Of a stretch of DNA of 28,326 bases, positions 1 through 7,548 are shown piece by piece (position 1 is the stretch's first letter; each line of letters opens with the position of its first letter). The DNA comes from Bacteroidales bacterium UBA1204. GTDB lineage: Bacteria; Bacteroidota; Bacteroidia; Bacteroidales; F082. The notes under the pieces were generated by a model that made no database searches, was not told where the DNA came from, and was given only the letters and a program-made list of their open reading frames with translations. Made by a program: the position numbers and the translations under genes. The DNA lies in contig DBXU01000097.1 of NCBI GenBank assembly GCA_002310075.1, positions 21,375-49,700 of the forward strand, given 5' to 3'.

Positions 1-9
1 TTAGAAGTC

Positions 10-1788
10 TTAGTCTTCAGATATTTCACTCATCATGGCGCGGTAGGCAGAGAACACATTGGCACGCGATAGGTAGCCCAAGTACTTTCCTTCTTGGATG
101 ACGGGGATGTTGTATTTGCCCGACTTCTGGAATTTATGTACAATCTCTTCCATTGGCTCATCAGGGTGGATGACATAATCGGGTAGCACCGCGTAGTTTT
201 GTATCGATTGGTCATAATGACTCGAATCGAAGAGTATGGCACGTACGTCGTCGAACAGCACATGGCCACAGAAAAAGCCTTCCTTGTCGACCACGGGAAA
301 GATATTGCGCTTCGACGACGACACCAATGGCAACAGGTCACCAAAAGAGCAATTGGGGTCAATTGGGCTGAAGTTAGTCTCAATCAACTGATTGATGGCC
401 ATCATGTTGAGGATGCTTTTGTCCTTGTTATGTGTCACCTCAACACCCTTTTCAGCCACGGCATTGGTATAGATGGAATGGTTGAAGAACAACCTGTTGA
501 TGGCGTAGGCCAAGGCCGAGACAATCATCAAAGGCACAATGAGAGCATAGCCATTGGTGATTTCAGCGATGAGGAAGATACCTGTTAGCGGTGCATGAAG
601 CATGCCCGCCACCAAGCCACTCATGCCCACAAGGGCAAACTTGGCGGGGTCCAACTCAGCGATACCCAGATAGTTAACCAAAGTGGCAAAAAACAACCCA
701 GTGAAAGCTCCTATGAATAGTGCAGGAGCAAAGGTGCCACCCACACCGCCTGCACCAAAAGTGAAAGCCGTGGCGAAGGCTTTCAGCAATATCATCCCTG
801 CAAAGAGGATGATGACCACCAAGTCCATGTTCTTGAATTGCGCAAACCAGGGGTTGCCGAACACAGGGCTGTAGTCGCCTCGCAGGGCCAAGTTGATGGC
901 CTCGTAACCCTCTCCGTAAAGGGCAGGGAAAAGGAAAATCAGGATACCCAATAACGATCCACCAATGAGGAAACGCATCCAAGGCGACTCCACTTTCTTG
1001 AAACGCTTCTCCACAGTGAAGGTCACCTTCAAAAAATAGGCCGACACCAGACCCGCGAAGAGGCCCAGCAGCACATAATACAAGGCATTGGATGGGATGA
1101 AGCCCTCGGTGATGGCAGCGGGGTATTCCACCGTCTGGCCCAAAAACCAATAGGCAGTCAAGATGGCGACAAACGAGGAACAGATGATAGGCACCAAAGC
1201 AGTGAGCGACAGGTCAATCATGAACACCTCAAGAGCGAAGACGATGCCTGTGATGGGAGCCTGGAAGATGGCAGCTAGGGCCGCCGCGCCACCCATGCCG
1301 ATGAGCAGTATGGTATGTTTGTAGTCGAGTTTCAGCAACTGTGCGATATTGGATCCTATGCTGCCACCTGTCGACACAGAGGGACCTTCCAATCCCACCG
1401 AGCCACCAAAGCCGACAGTGAGGGCGCTGGTAACGATGCTCGACCAAGTGCTGCTGCGGTCCACATTGCCTTTGTTCTTCGAGATAGCATAAAGGATGCC
1501 AGGAATACCGTGACCGACATCTTTCTTCAGGATGTACTTGCAGAACAAGATTGTCAGCAGGATACCTATGGCGGGGCAAATGAAATAAAGGATGTGGGAA
1601 TAGTTGAACTGTGCATTGATGACAACATCACGGATGCCGTGTGCCAACTTCTTAATGATGACAGCGGCTGCTCCGGCCAAAAAACCTGTAGGGATGCTGA
1701 GCAAAAACATGAAACGGCGATCCGTCATGTGTGTTGCACGCCAATCGTTGAACTGGTCAATCCATCCGTTAAGTTTGTCTTTTAACAC
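10..1788 (-). CDS. ClC-family chloride channel/antiporter with C-terminal CBS pair
   Basis: Integral inner-membrane ClC protein that moves chloride, probably in exchange for protons. The frame stays open to a TTG at 1836 (608 residues). Numbered from there, the selectivity-filter motifs are visible: GHGIP near 108-112, GLEGP near 149-152 with the gating glutamate kept (E150), and a GxFxP-type motif (GGTFAPALF) in the second half. About ten hydrophobic segments are followed by a cytosolic CBS-domain pair from about residue 465 to the end, which in this family usually senses nucleotides. I prefer the GTG at 1788, because the probable -7 box (1811-1818) lies between the TTG and it and the next ATG (1728) would cut into the conserved N-terminus; the start remains uncertain. 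The glutamate favours antiporter over channel; this is inference. Divergent from the exonuclease III gene. Confidence 0.9.
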   Translation of the reverse strand: MLKDKLNGWIDQFNDWRATHMTDRRFMFLLSIPTGFLAGAAAVIIKKLAHGIRDVVINAQFNYSHILYFICPAIGILLTILFCKYILKKDVGHGIPGILYAISKNKGNVDRSSTWSSIVTSALTVGFGGSVGLEGPSVSTGGSIGSNIAQLLKLDYKHTILLIGMGGAAALAAIFQAPITGIVFALEVFMIDLSLTALVPIICSSFVAILTAYWFLGQTVEYPAAITEGFIPSNALYYVLLGLFAGLVSAYFLKVTFTVEKRFKKVESPWMRFLIGGSLLGILIFLFPALYGEGYEAINLALRGDYSPVFGNPWFAQFKNMDLVVIILFAGMILLKAFATAFTFGAGGVGGTFAPALFIGAFTGLFFATLVNYLGIAELDPAKFALVGMSGLVAGMLHAPLTGIFLIAEITNGYALIVPLMIVSALAYAINRLFFNHSIYTNAVAEKGVEVTHNKDKSILNMMAINQLIETNFSPIDPNCSFGDLLPLVSSSKRNIFPVVDKEGFFCGHVLFDDVRAILFDSSHYDQSIQNYAVLPDYVIHPDEPMEEIVHKFQKSGKYNIPVIQEGKYLGYLSRANVFSAYRAMMSEISED

Positions 1789-1810
1789 GGTTTCTGTCGT
1801 TTTACGGCTG

Positions 1811-1818
1811 CTAAAATA
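1811..1818 (-). promoter_or_regulatory. -7 promoter element of the ClC gene
   Basis: Reads TATTTTAG on the minus strand followed by CAGC; one mismatch to TAnnTTTG. It lies 23 nt before the preferred GTG start at 1788. Confidence 0.5.
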
Positions 1819-1860
1819 GGAAAAAGTAACGCACAAAGAAAAAAGAAATGACTTTTTCCC

Positions 1861-1868
1861 TATTTTCG
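1861..1868 (+). promoter_or_regulatory. -7 promoter element of the exonuclease III gene
   Basis: Reads TATTTTCG followed by CAGC, one mismatch to TAnnTTTG, 18 nt before the ATG at 1887. It supports that ATG rather than the upstream ATG at 1848, which would precede the transcription start. Confidence 0.6.
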
Positions 1869-1886
1869 CAGCATAAACAAATCAGC

Positions 1887-2648
1887 ATGAAAATCGTCAG
1901 CTACAACGTGAATGGCATCCGTGCAGCCATCAACAAGGGCCTGCTGCAATGGATCCAAGACTACCAACCCGATGTGCTTTGCTTCCAAGAGCTCAAGGCT
2001 ACGCCCGACCAAATCCCATTAATGGACTTCGAGATGATGGGCTATCACCATTATTGGTTTCCAGCTCAAAAGAAAGGCTACAGCGGCGTAGGTCTCATCA
2101 CCAAACAAGAACCCGACAAGGTGGTCTATGGCATGAACGAACCCTTGTATGACAACGAGGGCCGCTTCCTTCGCGCCGACTTCGGCGACTTGTCAGTGGT
2201 CAGCGTCTACCATCCATCAGGCACTACGGGAGACGAGCGTCAAGCCTTCAAAATGGAATGGCTCGACTTCTTCCGCAAATACGTTAATGAGCTAAGAAAA
2301 GAACGCCCCAACCTTGTGCTCTCTGGCGACTACAACATCTGCCACGAGGCCATCGACATCCACAACCCCAAGTCGAACGCCAACTCGTCAGGCTTCCTGC
2401 CCGAAGAACGTCAGTGGATGACCGACTTTCTCAGCGACGGCTACATTGACTCGTTCCGTCACCTGGTGAAAGAACCCAACCATTACAGCTGGTGGAGCTT
2501 CCGTGCTGGCGCTCGTCAGAAAAACCTCGGTTGGCGCATCGACTACCACATGGTGACCGACAACCTCGAAAACCACATCGCCGGTGTCGACATTCTGCCC
2601 GAGGTAATGCATTCCGACCACTGCCCCGTCGTACTGGATTTGGAATGA
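1887..2648 (+). CDS. xth: Exodeoxyribonuclease III (AP endonuclease)
   Basis: Cytosolic base-excision-repair enzyme that cleaves DNA at abasic sites and removes nucleotides from 3' ends. The 253-residue protein starts MKIVSYNVNGIRAA with the metal/active-site N7, followed by the FQELK motif with the magnesium ligand E35, the GDYN motif in the centre, and the terminal SDHCPV motif with D244 and H245. Length is normal for the ExoIII/ExoA family. The frame is open from an ATG at 1848, but the conserved N-terminus and the -7 box both point to 1887. It is followed by the tRNA-Arg gene, which has its own promoter. The secreted protein at 23614 belongs to the same superfamily but is otherwise quite different. 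Confidence 0.95.
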   Translation: MKIVSYNVNGIRAAINKGLLQWIQDYQPDVLCFQELKATPDQIPLMDFEMMGYHHYWFPAQKKGYSGVGLITKQEPDKVVYGMNEPLYDNEGRFLRADFGDLSVVSVYHPSGTTGDERQAFKMEWLDFFRKYVNELRKERPNLVLSGDYNICHEAIDIHNPKSNANSSGFLPEERQWMTDFLSDGYIDSFRHLVKEPNHYSWWSFRAGARQKNLGWRIDYHMVTDNLENHIAGVDILPEVMHSDHCPVVLDLE

Positions 2649-2685
2649 TTTTGAAAAAGTCTTGCTCCAGTTTCGAGAAAAACTG

Positions 2686-2693
2686 TACTTTTG
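2686..2693 (+). promoter_or_regulatory. -7 promoter element of the tRNA-Arg gene
   Basis: TACTTTTG followed by CAGC, a perfect TAnnTTTG match 19 nt before the tRNA. A TTG at 2662-2664 sits about 21 nt upstream, suitable for the -33 element. Confidence 0.65.
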
Positions 2694-2712
2694 CAGCGGA
2701 TTTCTTTCCGAT

Positions 2713-2787
2713 GGCCTAATAGTTCAAGGGATAGAACGGAAGTTTCCTAAACTTTAAATCTAGGTTCGAGTCCTAGTTGGGCTACCA
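2713..2787 (+). tRNA. tRNA-Arg (anticodon CCU), CCA encoded
   Basis: Folds as a full cloverleaf: acceptor 2713-2719 with 2777-2783; D stem GTTC/GAAC (2722-2725, 2734-2737); anticodon stem 2739-2743 with 2751-2755; loop 2744-2750 with anticodon CCT at 2746-2748; four-base variable loop; T stem CTAGG/CCTAG with loop TTCGAGT; discriminator A at 2784; encoded CCA at 2785-2787. It reads the AGG arginine codon. The acceptor has G-U wobbles at pair 1-72 and at pair 5-68, which is unusual but tolerated. It has its own promoter and a strong terminator, so it forms a single-gene unit. Confidence 0.95.
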
Positions 2788-2791
2788 TACC

Positions 2792-2828
2792 AAAGCAAAT
2801 AATTGATCGTCAGTTATTTGCTTTTTTT
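2792..2828 (+). terminator. Rho-independent terminator after tRNA-Arg
   Basis: Perfect 11-bp stem (2792-2802 with 2814-2824), 11-nt loop, and a run of seven T from 2822. It begins five bases after the CCA end. Confidence 0.9.
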
Positions 2829-2888
2829 GTTTTCTCTCCGAACAAACAATAAAAACACAAAAAAGCCGTTCTATATTCAGTAAATTCG

Positions 2889-2896
2889 TAATTTTA
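2889..2896 (+). promoter_or_regulatory. -7 promoter element of the porZ-recO operon
   Basis: TAATTTTA followed by CGGC; one mismatch to TAnnTTTG, 24 nt before the ATG at 2920. Confidence 0.45.
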
Positions 2897-2919
2897 CGGC
2901 CTTAAACCTCATCATTGTC

Positions 2920-5250
2920 ATGAATAGACTTAAGTATTTTACACTCCTCATAGCCTCATGGCTCCTCTCCTCGTCCGCTTTTGCCCAAAGCGACATCTCC
3001 ATCGGCAACTGGCGCACCCATCTGCCCTATCAAAAAGTCATTAAAGTCGAACAATTTGACGGCAACATCTATGCCGCCACCGAATACGAATTGTTTTTCT
3101 ATGATGCTGAAGACAATTCCATCAACATACTTAACAAAATCAATGGCTTGTCTGACATTGGCATCAGCACCATTGCCTACAATGACAGCCAACGCAAGCT
3201 GTTCGTGGCTTACACCAATGCCAACGTCGACATTATTGACACCGAGAGCAACGTGACCAATATGAGCGACATCAAGGACAAGACCATACTCGGCAACAAA
3301 ACCATCAACAACGTTCATATGAAAGGTGATTTGGCCTATGTGGCTTGTGGTTTCGGCATCGTGGTCTTCGACATGAAGAAAGAAGAGGTGAAAGAGACCT
3401 ATTATATCGGCGACCAAGGCGACCCCGTCAATGTCAGCGACGTCGCCTTCTTCAACGGAAAGATTTACGCCTCCACAGACCAAGGCGTTTATTATGCTGC
3501 TGCCAATGACCCTCAGCTGACCAACTATGCCTCATGGCATTTCGACTCCAGCCCTATCCACCCGCACTTCGCATATACCGAAATGGAAGTGTTTAATGGA
3601 AAACTGTATCTGAACTTCGATGGCGGCTTCAAACAAGACACACTTTTCGTCTACAATGGCGCAAGCTGGGATTATTGCCTTACCGGAACACCCGACCAAA
3701 GGTATGAGCTTCGTGCTTATAACGATTGGTTTATCATTACACATCGATATCATACCACCATCTACGACAAAAACTTGAATGAAGTCTTGAAAATCCATTC
3801 TCCAGGTGGCGCCATCGAACCCTTATCGACTTTCCGTACAACCGATGGTGCGTATTGGATTGGCGACACCAAACGTGGGTTGATAAAAACCACAGACGGA
3901 TGGAATCATACGGACGTTTTGCCGAATGGACCATACTCGAAAAATGTCTTTGAGCTTCAAGCTTGTGGCGATCAGGTTTGGATGGCTACCGGAGGTCATG
4001 CACCCGATTGGAGCAAGCGTTATATGAAACAAGGCGTAGCTCGTTTCAACGGGATGTGGACCTCTTTCCATAACACCAACACACCAGAGATGGCCAACTT
4101 TTCGGATTATACCTGCACTGCCACGAACCCTAAAGACCCCTCTGTGACTTATGTCGGCACTTGGGGCTATGGCGTATTGAAAATCAAAGACGATGAAGTC
4201 GTAGAAGTGTACAATGCTGACAACAGCACTTTGGAGTATTGGATCAAAGACCCCAATCTGATTAATATCAGTGGCTTGGCCTTCGACAGCAAAGGCAATC
4301 TTTGGGTGGCCAACACGGGTGCCAACAACCTGCTTTCCGTCATGGATCCTTCTGGCAATTGGCGTTCCTTCAACTTAGGAAGTAGCCTCAGCGGCATCGA
4401 CATCGCCAACTTGATGGTGGATGCCAACAACTATAAATGGATCATCAGACGTAGTGGGGCCGAAAACAAAATCATCGTGTTTAACGACAATGGAACCCTC
4501 GACAACCCAAGCGATGACCGAGTTGTCACGCTCAACAACGCCACAGGAGTAGGCAACCTACCGGGCGCCGTCAACTGCATGACGGTAGACAACAGCGGAC
4601 AAGTGTGGGTAGGCACCGACAACGGCCCCTGCCTGTTTTCAGATACCAAGAAAATCTTTAACGGTTCCAACTACGACGCCACACAGATAAGAGTACCTCG
4701 TAACGACGGCACTGACCAATTCGATTGGCTATTCGACAACTCCAACGTGCTTTCCATGGCCGCCGATGGAGCCAACAACATCTGGTTTGGTCTCGAATCT
4801 GGTGTCTATCTGATGTCGTTCAAAGACGGCGTTTCCGAAGTGCACTATTTCAACACCGACAACAGCCCTCTGCTCGACAACTCAGTAACCTCCATGGCTA
4901 TCGATAATAGTGGCGAGGTCTTCTTTGGCACCAACGAAGGCATCGTTTCCTATCGCAGTGAAGCATCAACCCCAGAGCCAGAGATTAGCAATGTGGTAGC
5001 TTATCCCAACCCCGTAAGACCTGGATATAATGGATATGTCGGCATTAAAGGATTGGTTGAAAATACATTGGTCAGAATCACCACAGTCGATGGGGCCTTC
5101 GTCACCGAGATGATGTCGGAAGGCGGTCAGGCCATCTGGGATTGTACTGATATTAAGGGTAACAAAGTCACCCCCGGCGTTTATTTTATCTTTGTTAGCA
5201 CCAAAAGTGGCGACCACCGCTTTGCCACCAAGATTCTCGTGATGAACTGA
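2920..5250 (+). CDS. porZ: PorZ-like T9SS component (beta-propeller protein with type A sorting domain)
   Basis: Exported surface protein of 776 residues. It has a signal peptide (cleavage likely after A22 in AFAQ), then a long region of repeated beta-propeller blades with signatures such as GNLWVANTGANN and GEVFFGTNEG, typical of two-component-regulator-type propellers. It ends in a T9SS type A sorting domain over about the last 85 residues (NVVAYPNPVRPG near 686, then GVYFIFV near the end). In Porphyromonas gingivalis PorZ has this domain order and nearly this length, and belongs to the attachment complex at the cell surface that links A-LPS to T9SS cargo. Its stop TGA shares one base with the recO start, so the two genes are probably translationally coupled. 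An ordinary propeller cargo protein is the alternative; length and domain order favour PorZ. Confidence 0.78.
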   Translation: MNRLKYFTLLIASWLLSSSAFAQSDISIGNWRTHLPYQKVIKVEQFDGNIYAATEYELFFYDAEDNSINILNKINGLSDIGISTIAYNDSQRKLFVAYTNANVDIIDTESNVTNMSDIKDKTILGNKTINNVHMKGDLAYVACGFGIVVFDMKKEEVKETYYIGDQGDPVNVSDVAFFNGKIYASTDQGVYYAAANDPQLTNYASWHFDSSPIHPHFAYTEMEVFNGKLYLNFDGGFKQDTLFVYNGASWDYCLTGTPDQRYELRAYNDWFIITHRYHTTIYDKNLNEVLKIHSPGGAIEPLSTFRTTDGAYWIGDTKRGLIKTTDGWNHTDVLPNGPYSKNVFELQACGDQVWMATGGHAPDWSKRYMKQGVARFNGMWTSFHNTNTPEMANFSDYTCTATNPKDPSVTYVGTWGYGVLKIKDDEVVEVYNADNSTLEYWIKDPNLINISGLAFDSKGNLWVANTGANNLLSVMDPSGNWRSFNLGSSLSGIDIANLMVDANNYKWIIRRSGAENKIIVFNDNGTLDNPSDDRVVTLNNATGVGNLPGAVNCMTVDNSGQVWVGTDNGPCLFSDTKKIFNGSNYDATQIRVPRNDGTDQFDWLFDNSNVLSMAADGANNIWFGLESGVYLMSFKDGVSEVHYFNTDNSPLLDNSVTSMAIDNSGEVFFGTNEGIVSYRSEASTPEPEISNVVAYPNPVRPGYNGYVGIKGLVENTLVRITTVDGAFVTEMMSEGGQAIWDCTDIKGNKVTPGVYFIFVSTKSGDHRFATKILVMN

Positions 5251-5975
5251 TGGACGACAAGACACAAGGCGTCGTAGTACAATCCTTGCGTTATGGCGAC
5301 TCCAGCCTAATCGTTAAGGTGTTTACTCGCAGCCAAGGCATACAATCCTACATGGTAAAAGGGGCTTTCAACCATAGCTCCAAAAGCCGAGCGGCTCTTT
5401 TCCAAAACTTAAACATCATCCATTTCGTGTCGCACAGCAAGCCCAATGGAGGAGCCTTGGGGTATCTGAAAGACGTGCAGCTTGCATATGTGTATCAAAG
5501 CATTCCGTTCGAAATCAAAAAAAGCGCCATCCTGATGTATGTCGCCGAACTGCTCTCAAAAACACTGACCGGACAAGAGAAAAACGAGCCATTGTATGAT
5601 TTCATCATCCGTTCCATGGAATGGCTTGACCTGGTGGATTGCGATTACGCCAACTTCCCTTTGTATTTCACCATAGAACTGACACGTCATCTGGGATTCT
5701 ACCCGCACACCAATTATCAGCCAGAATACCATTTCGACATGTTGGAAGGTTTGTTTGTCCACGACGCTCCACCTCATCCCTATTACCTTGATGCTGACGA
5801 CGCCTCTTTATTGGCTCGTTTTCTTGACACAGGCATCGACACGGCCTGCCTCCTACCGCTTCAAGTAACGCAACGGCGCGACTTGCTGGAGGGCATCATC
5901 ACCTTCATGCGCCTGCACGCCCCAGTCATGAAAAACTTCCAATCACACGAAGTGCTAAAGGCCGTGCTACAATAA
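5250..5975 (+). CDS. recO: DNA repair protein RecO
   Basis: Cytosolic recombination mediator that helps load RecA on gapped DNA with RecR and anneals strands. The 241-residue protein begins with the RecO N-terminal OB-fold signature (QGVVVQSLRYGDSSLIVKVF), followed by a helical C-terminal part containing the family-typical LEGLF segment near residue 166. The Cys4 zinc finger known from Deinococcus RecO is absent: only isolated cysteines are visible. The ATG overlaps the porZ stop by one base and no promoter lies between, so recO depends on porZ transcription. A strong hairpin follows the stop. Confidence 0.9.
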   Translation: MDDKTQGVVVQSLRYGDSSLIVKVFTRSQGIQSYMVKGAFNHSSKSRAALFQNLNIIHFVSHSKPNGGALGYLKDVQLAYVYQSIPFEIKKSAILMYVAELLSKTLTGQEKNEPLYDFIIRSMEWLDLVDCDYANFPLYFTIELTRHLGFYPHTNYQPEYHFDMLEGLFVHDAPPHPYYLDADDASLLARFLDTGIDTACLLPLQVTQRRDLLEGIITFMRLHAPVMKNFQSHEVLKAVLQ

Positions 5976-6003
5976 AAAAAGCCAACCCGAAAGTTGGCTT
6001 TTT
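5976..6003. terminator. Bidirectional intrinsic terminator between recO and the convergent coiled-coil gene
   Basis: Perfect 11-bp stem, AAAAAGCCAAC (5976-5986) with GTTGGCTTTTT (5993-6003), and a six-base loop. A run on one flank and T run on the other let it act in both directions. Confidence 0.88.
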
Positions 6004-6023
6004 AAGTTTAAGGTCATAATCGC

Positions 6024-6938
6024 TTAACGCAACTCCAAAGAGGTTTGGCCTACCAACTTACCGTTTTGGTCATACACATCGATGAAGTAAAAACCCGGCA
6101 TCAGTTCATAGGCCGAAGGCTTGACGTAATAAGCACGAACATCAGTACTCTTGTTGTCATAATTGACACGCACCTTTTCAGTAAACTGCAGGGTTTCGCC
6201 ATTCGACTGGAACGAATACTCGTCGCCAGATCCTTTACAAATAATCGACTTGGATGGGTCAGCAATACGGATGTAGAACAACTTGGTGCCTGGTTGTACC
6301 AAATCGTTTTGCGCTAACGTGAAGTTCATTCTGATTCTCTCGGCGCGATTGGCCTTGTCGGTTTCAGTTTCCTTGTTGCCACCTTTAAAACGCACTGCAT
6401 CAGCACTTAAATTAACAATCTTCAACGTTGAAGCCTGGTTGACCTTATTAGCCAACTCTTCTTTCTGACGGGTCAAGTTGGTGTTCTGCCGACGTTCGGC
6501 CTGGAACTCCTCACGAATACGTTCGTTCTCAGCCACAAGTTCCCTGTTAACGGTGTACAGCGAGTCCATCTGGCGGACATACTTTTGTGAAATAGCCTGA
6601 AGAGCCGTAACTTTCTGCTTGATGCGGTTATAGTCCCATTGGGAATCAAGAAGTTTCTTGATCTCAACGGCGTCGGCTTGGATGATACTATCCTTTTCGG
6701 CCAACTCTTGGCTCAATTCACCATAACTGTCTTTCAGCTCATTGTGAACTTTCAACAAGCTGTCGACCTCGGCTTGGAAATCCTGTCGTTGCATTTCCTT
6801 CTCGGCTTCAAGTTCTTTCAAATCGCCCTTGACAGAACCCAACTTCAAGAAGAGCCCAATAATACCTGCTGCCAACAAGCCAAGGATGACATACAGCCAA
6901 ATGGGGGTTTTGGTTTTAGCTTTGTTTTCTTGATCCAT
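6024..6938 (-). CDS. Membrane-anchored coiled-coil protein of unknown function
   Basis: I do not recognise this 304-residue protein. It has a short polar N-terminus with lysines, one hydrophobic segment at about 13-32 (WLYVILGLLAAGIIGLF), then a long heptad-rich coiled coil from about 35 to 165 full of E, K, Q and L. A beta-rich globular domain follows from about 170 to the end, including DPSKSIICKGSGDEY and a terminal MPGFYFIDVYDQNGKLVGQTS segment that looks like an immunoglobulin-type strand pair. The charge pattern suggests the globular domain lies outside the cytoplasm, in the periplasm. It has its own promoter (6979-6986) downstream of upxY, and ends at the terminator shared with recO. 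Confidence 0.85.
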   Translation of the reverse strand: MDQENKAKTKTPIWLYVILGLLAAGIIGLFLKLGSVKGDLKELEAEKEMQRQDFQAEVDSLLKVHNELKDSYGELSQELAEKDSIIQADAVEIKKLLDSQWDYNRIKQKVTALQAISQKYVRQMDSLYTVNRELVAENERIREEFQAERRQNTNLTRQKEELANKVNQASTLKIVNLSADAVRFKGGNKETETDKANRAERIRMNFTLAQNDLVQPGTKLFYIRIADPSKSIICKGSGDEYSFQSNGETLQFTEKVRVNYDNKSTDVRAYYVKPSAYELMPGFYFIDVYDQNGKLVGQTSLELR

Positions 6939-6978
6939 ATTACTCTATTTTTTATGTTAATACTTCAAAATCACACCG

Positions 6979-6986
6979 CAAAAATA
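6979..6986 (-). promoter_or_regulatory. -7 promoter element of the coiled-coil gene
   Basis: TATTTTTG followed by CGG on the minus strand; perfect match, 41 nt before the ATG at 6938. Confidence 0.6.
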
Positions 6987-7014
6987 ATAAAACTCATCAA
7001 AACTAAAACAGAAA

Positions 7015-7542
7015 TTATTTTTCTGCTTCAATCACAGGTTCAACTTTAGCCCTAGGGATGCTGACAGAAATGTACTGTCCAACCACCTCAATATAAACGA
7101 CCAAACGTCGCTTGTCCCTCACCGACTCAAGCCTTCCAACCAGTCCGTGCATAGGTCCGCTAGTGATTCTCACCAACTGTCCTTTCTTCAATTCGGTTTG
7201 AAGTACATTCGCTTCGCTCATTCCTTCCTGATCCTCCACATAGCGTTTGATGGCGACGATTTCGTTTTCAGGTACGACCACCGCCTTTCGCTCAAAACTG
7301 ACAAATCGAACCACGCCATAAAGCCCCAATATCGTAAGGTGCTCCTTTTCACTCGACCGGACGAAAACATAGGATTTGAACAATGGCTCTTCGACTTTCT
7401 TACGTCTGTCGCTCCACTGTTTAACACGTATAACCAACGGAAGGTAAGCCTCCATCCCCAAATCCTCAAGTTGGGTCAGGACTTTCTTCTCAGACCGCGA
7501 TCTGACATACAAGGCATGCCAGTGTCTCTCCGTGTTATCCAT
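7015..7542 (-). CDS. UpxY-like NusG-family transcription antiterminator
   Basis: A 175-residue NusG-family protein: NGN domain at about 7-100, starting HWHALYVRSRSEKKV and containing PLFKSYVFVR, then a KOW domain at about 118-165 (GQLVRITSGPMHGLVGRLE). Members of this size and N-terminal sequence in Bacteroidota are the UpxY proteins, specialised paralogues of NusG that let RNA polymerase read through long polysaccharide operons. Housekeeping NusG of this phylum has a different N-terminus and normally sits beside ribosomal protein genes. It starts 6 nt after wzc and is the last gene of the gldH-wza-wzc-upxY operon. That position is odd, since UpxY genes usually lead their operon. Confidence 0.85.
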   Translation of the reverse strand: MDNTERHWHALYVRSRSEKKVLTQLEDLGMEAYLPLVIRVKQWSDRRKKVEEPLFKSYVFVRSSEKEHLTILGLYGVVRFVSFERKAVVVPENEIVAIKRYVEDQEGMSEANVLQTELKKGQLVRITSGPMHGLVGRLESVRDKRRLVVYIEVVGQYISVSIPRAKVEPVIEAEK

Positions 7543-7548
7543 TTCAGA

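Larger units (their letters stand above)
1807..1872. repeat. Inverted repeat carrying the two divergent -7 promoter boxes
   Basis: Arms 1807-1827 and 1851-1872 are inverted copies of each other with one inserted base and one substitution over 21-22 positions, separated by 23 nt. Each arm contains one -7-like box, for the ClC gene leftward and the exonuclease III gene rightward. Confidence 0.75.

Noticed and set aside
1459..1515. GHGIP in place of the textbook GSGIP in the ClC selectivity filter as a novelty
   Set aside because: From memory, many Bacteroidota ClC proteins carry His here and the gating glutamate is kept, so it is ordinary for the phylum.
674..1785. Long open frames on both strands inside the ClC gene
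   Set aside because: Their translations show no domain or hydrophobic pattern, while the ClC frame has all family motifs; they are shadows of its codon bias.
7015..7542. Housekeeping NusG as identity of the antiterminator
   Set aside because: No ribosomal protein or secE neighbours, N-terminus of UpxY type, and linkage to wza/wzc.
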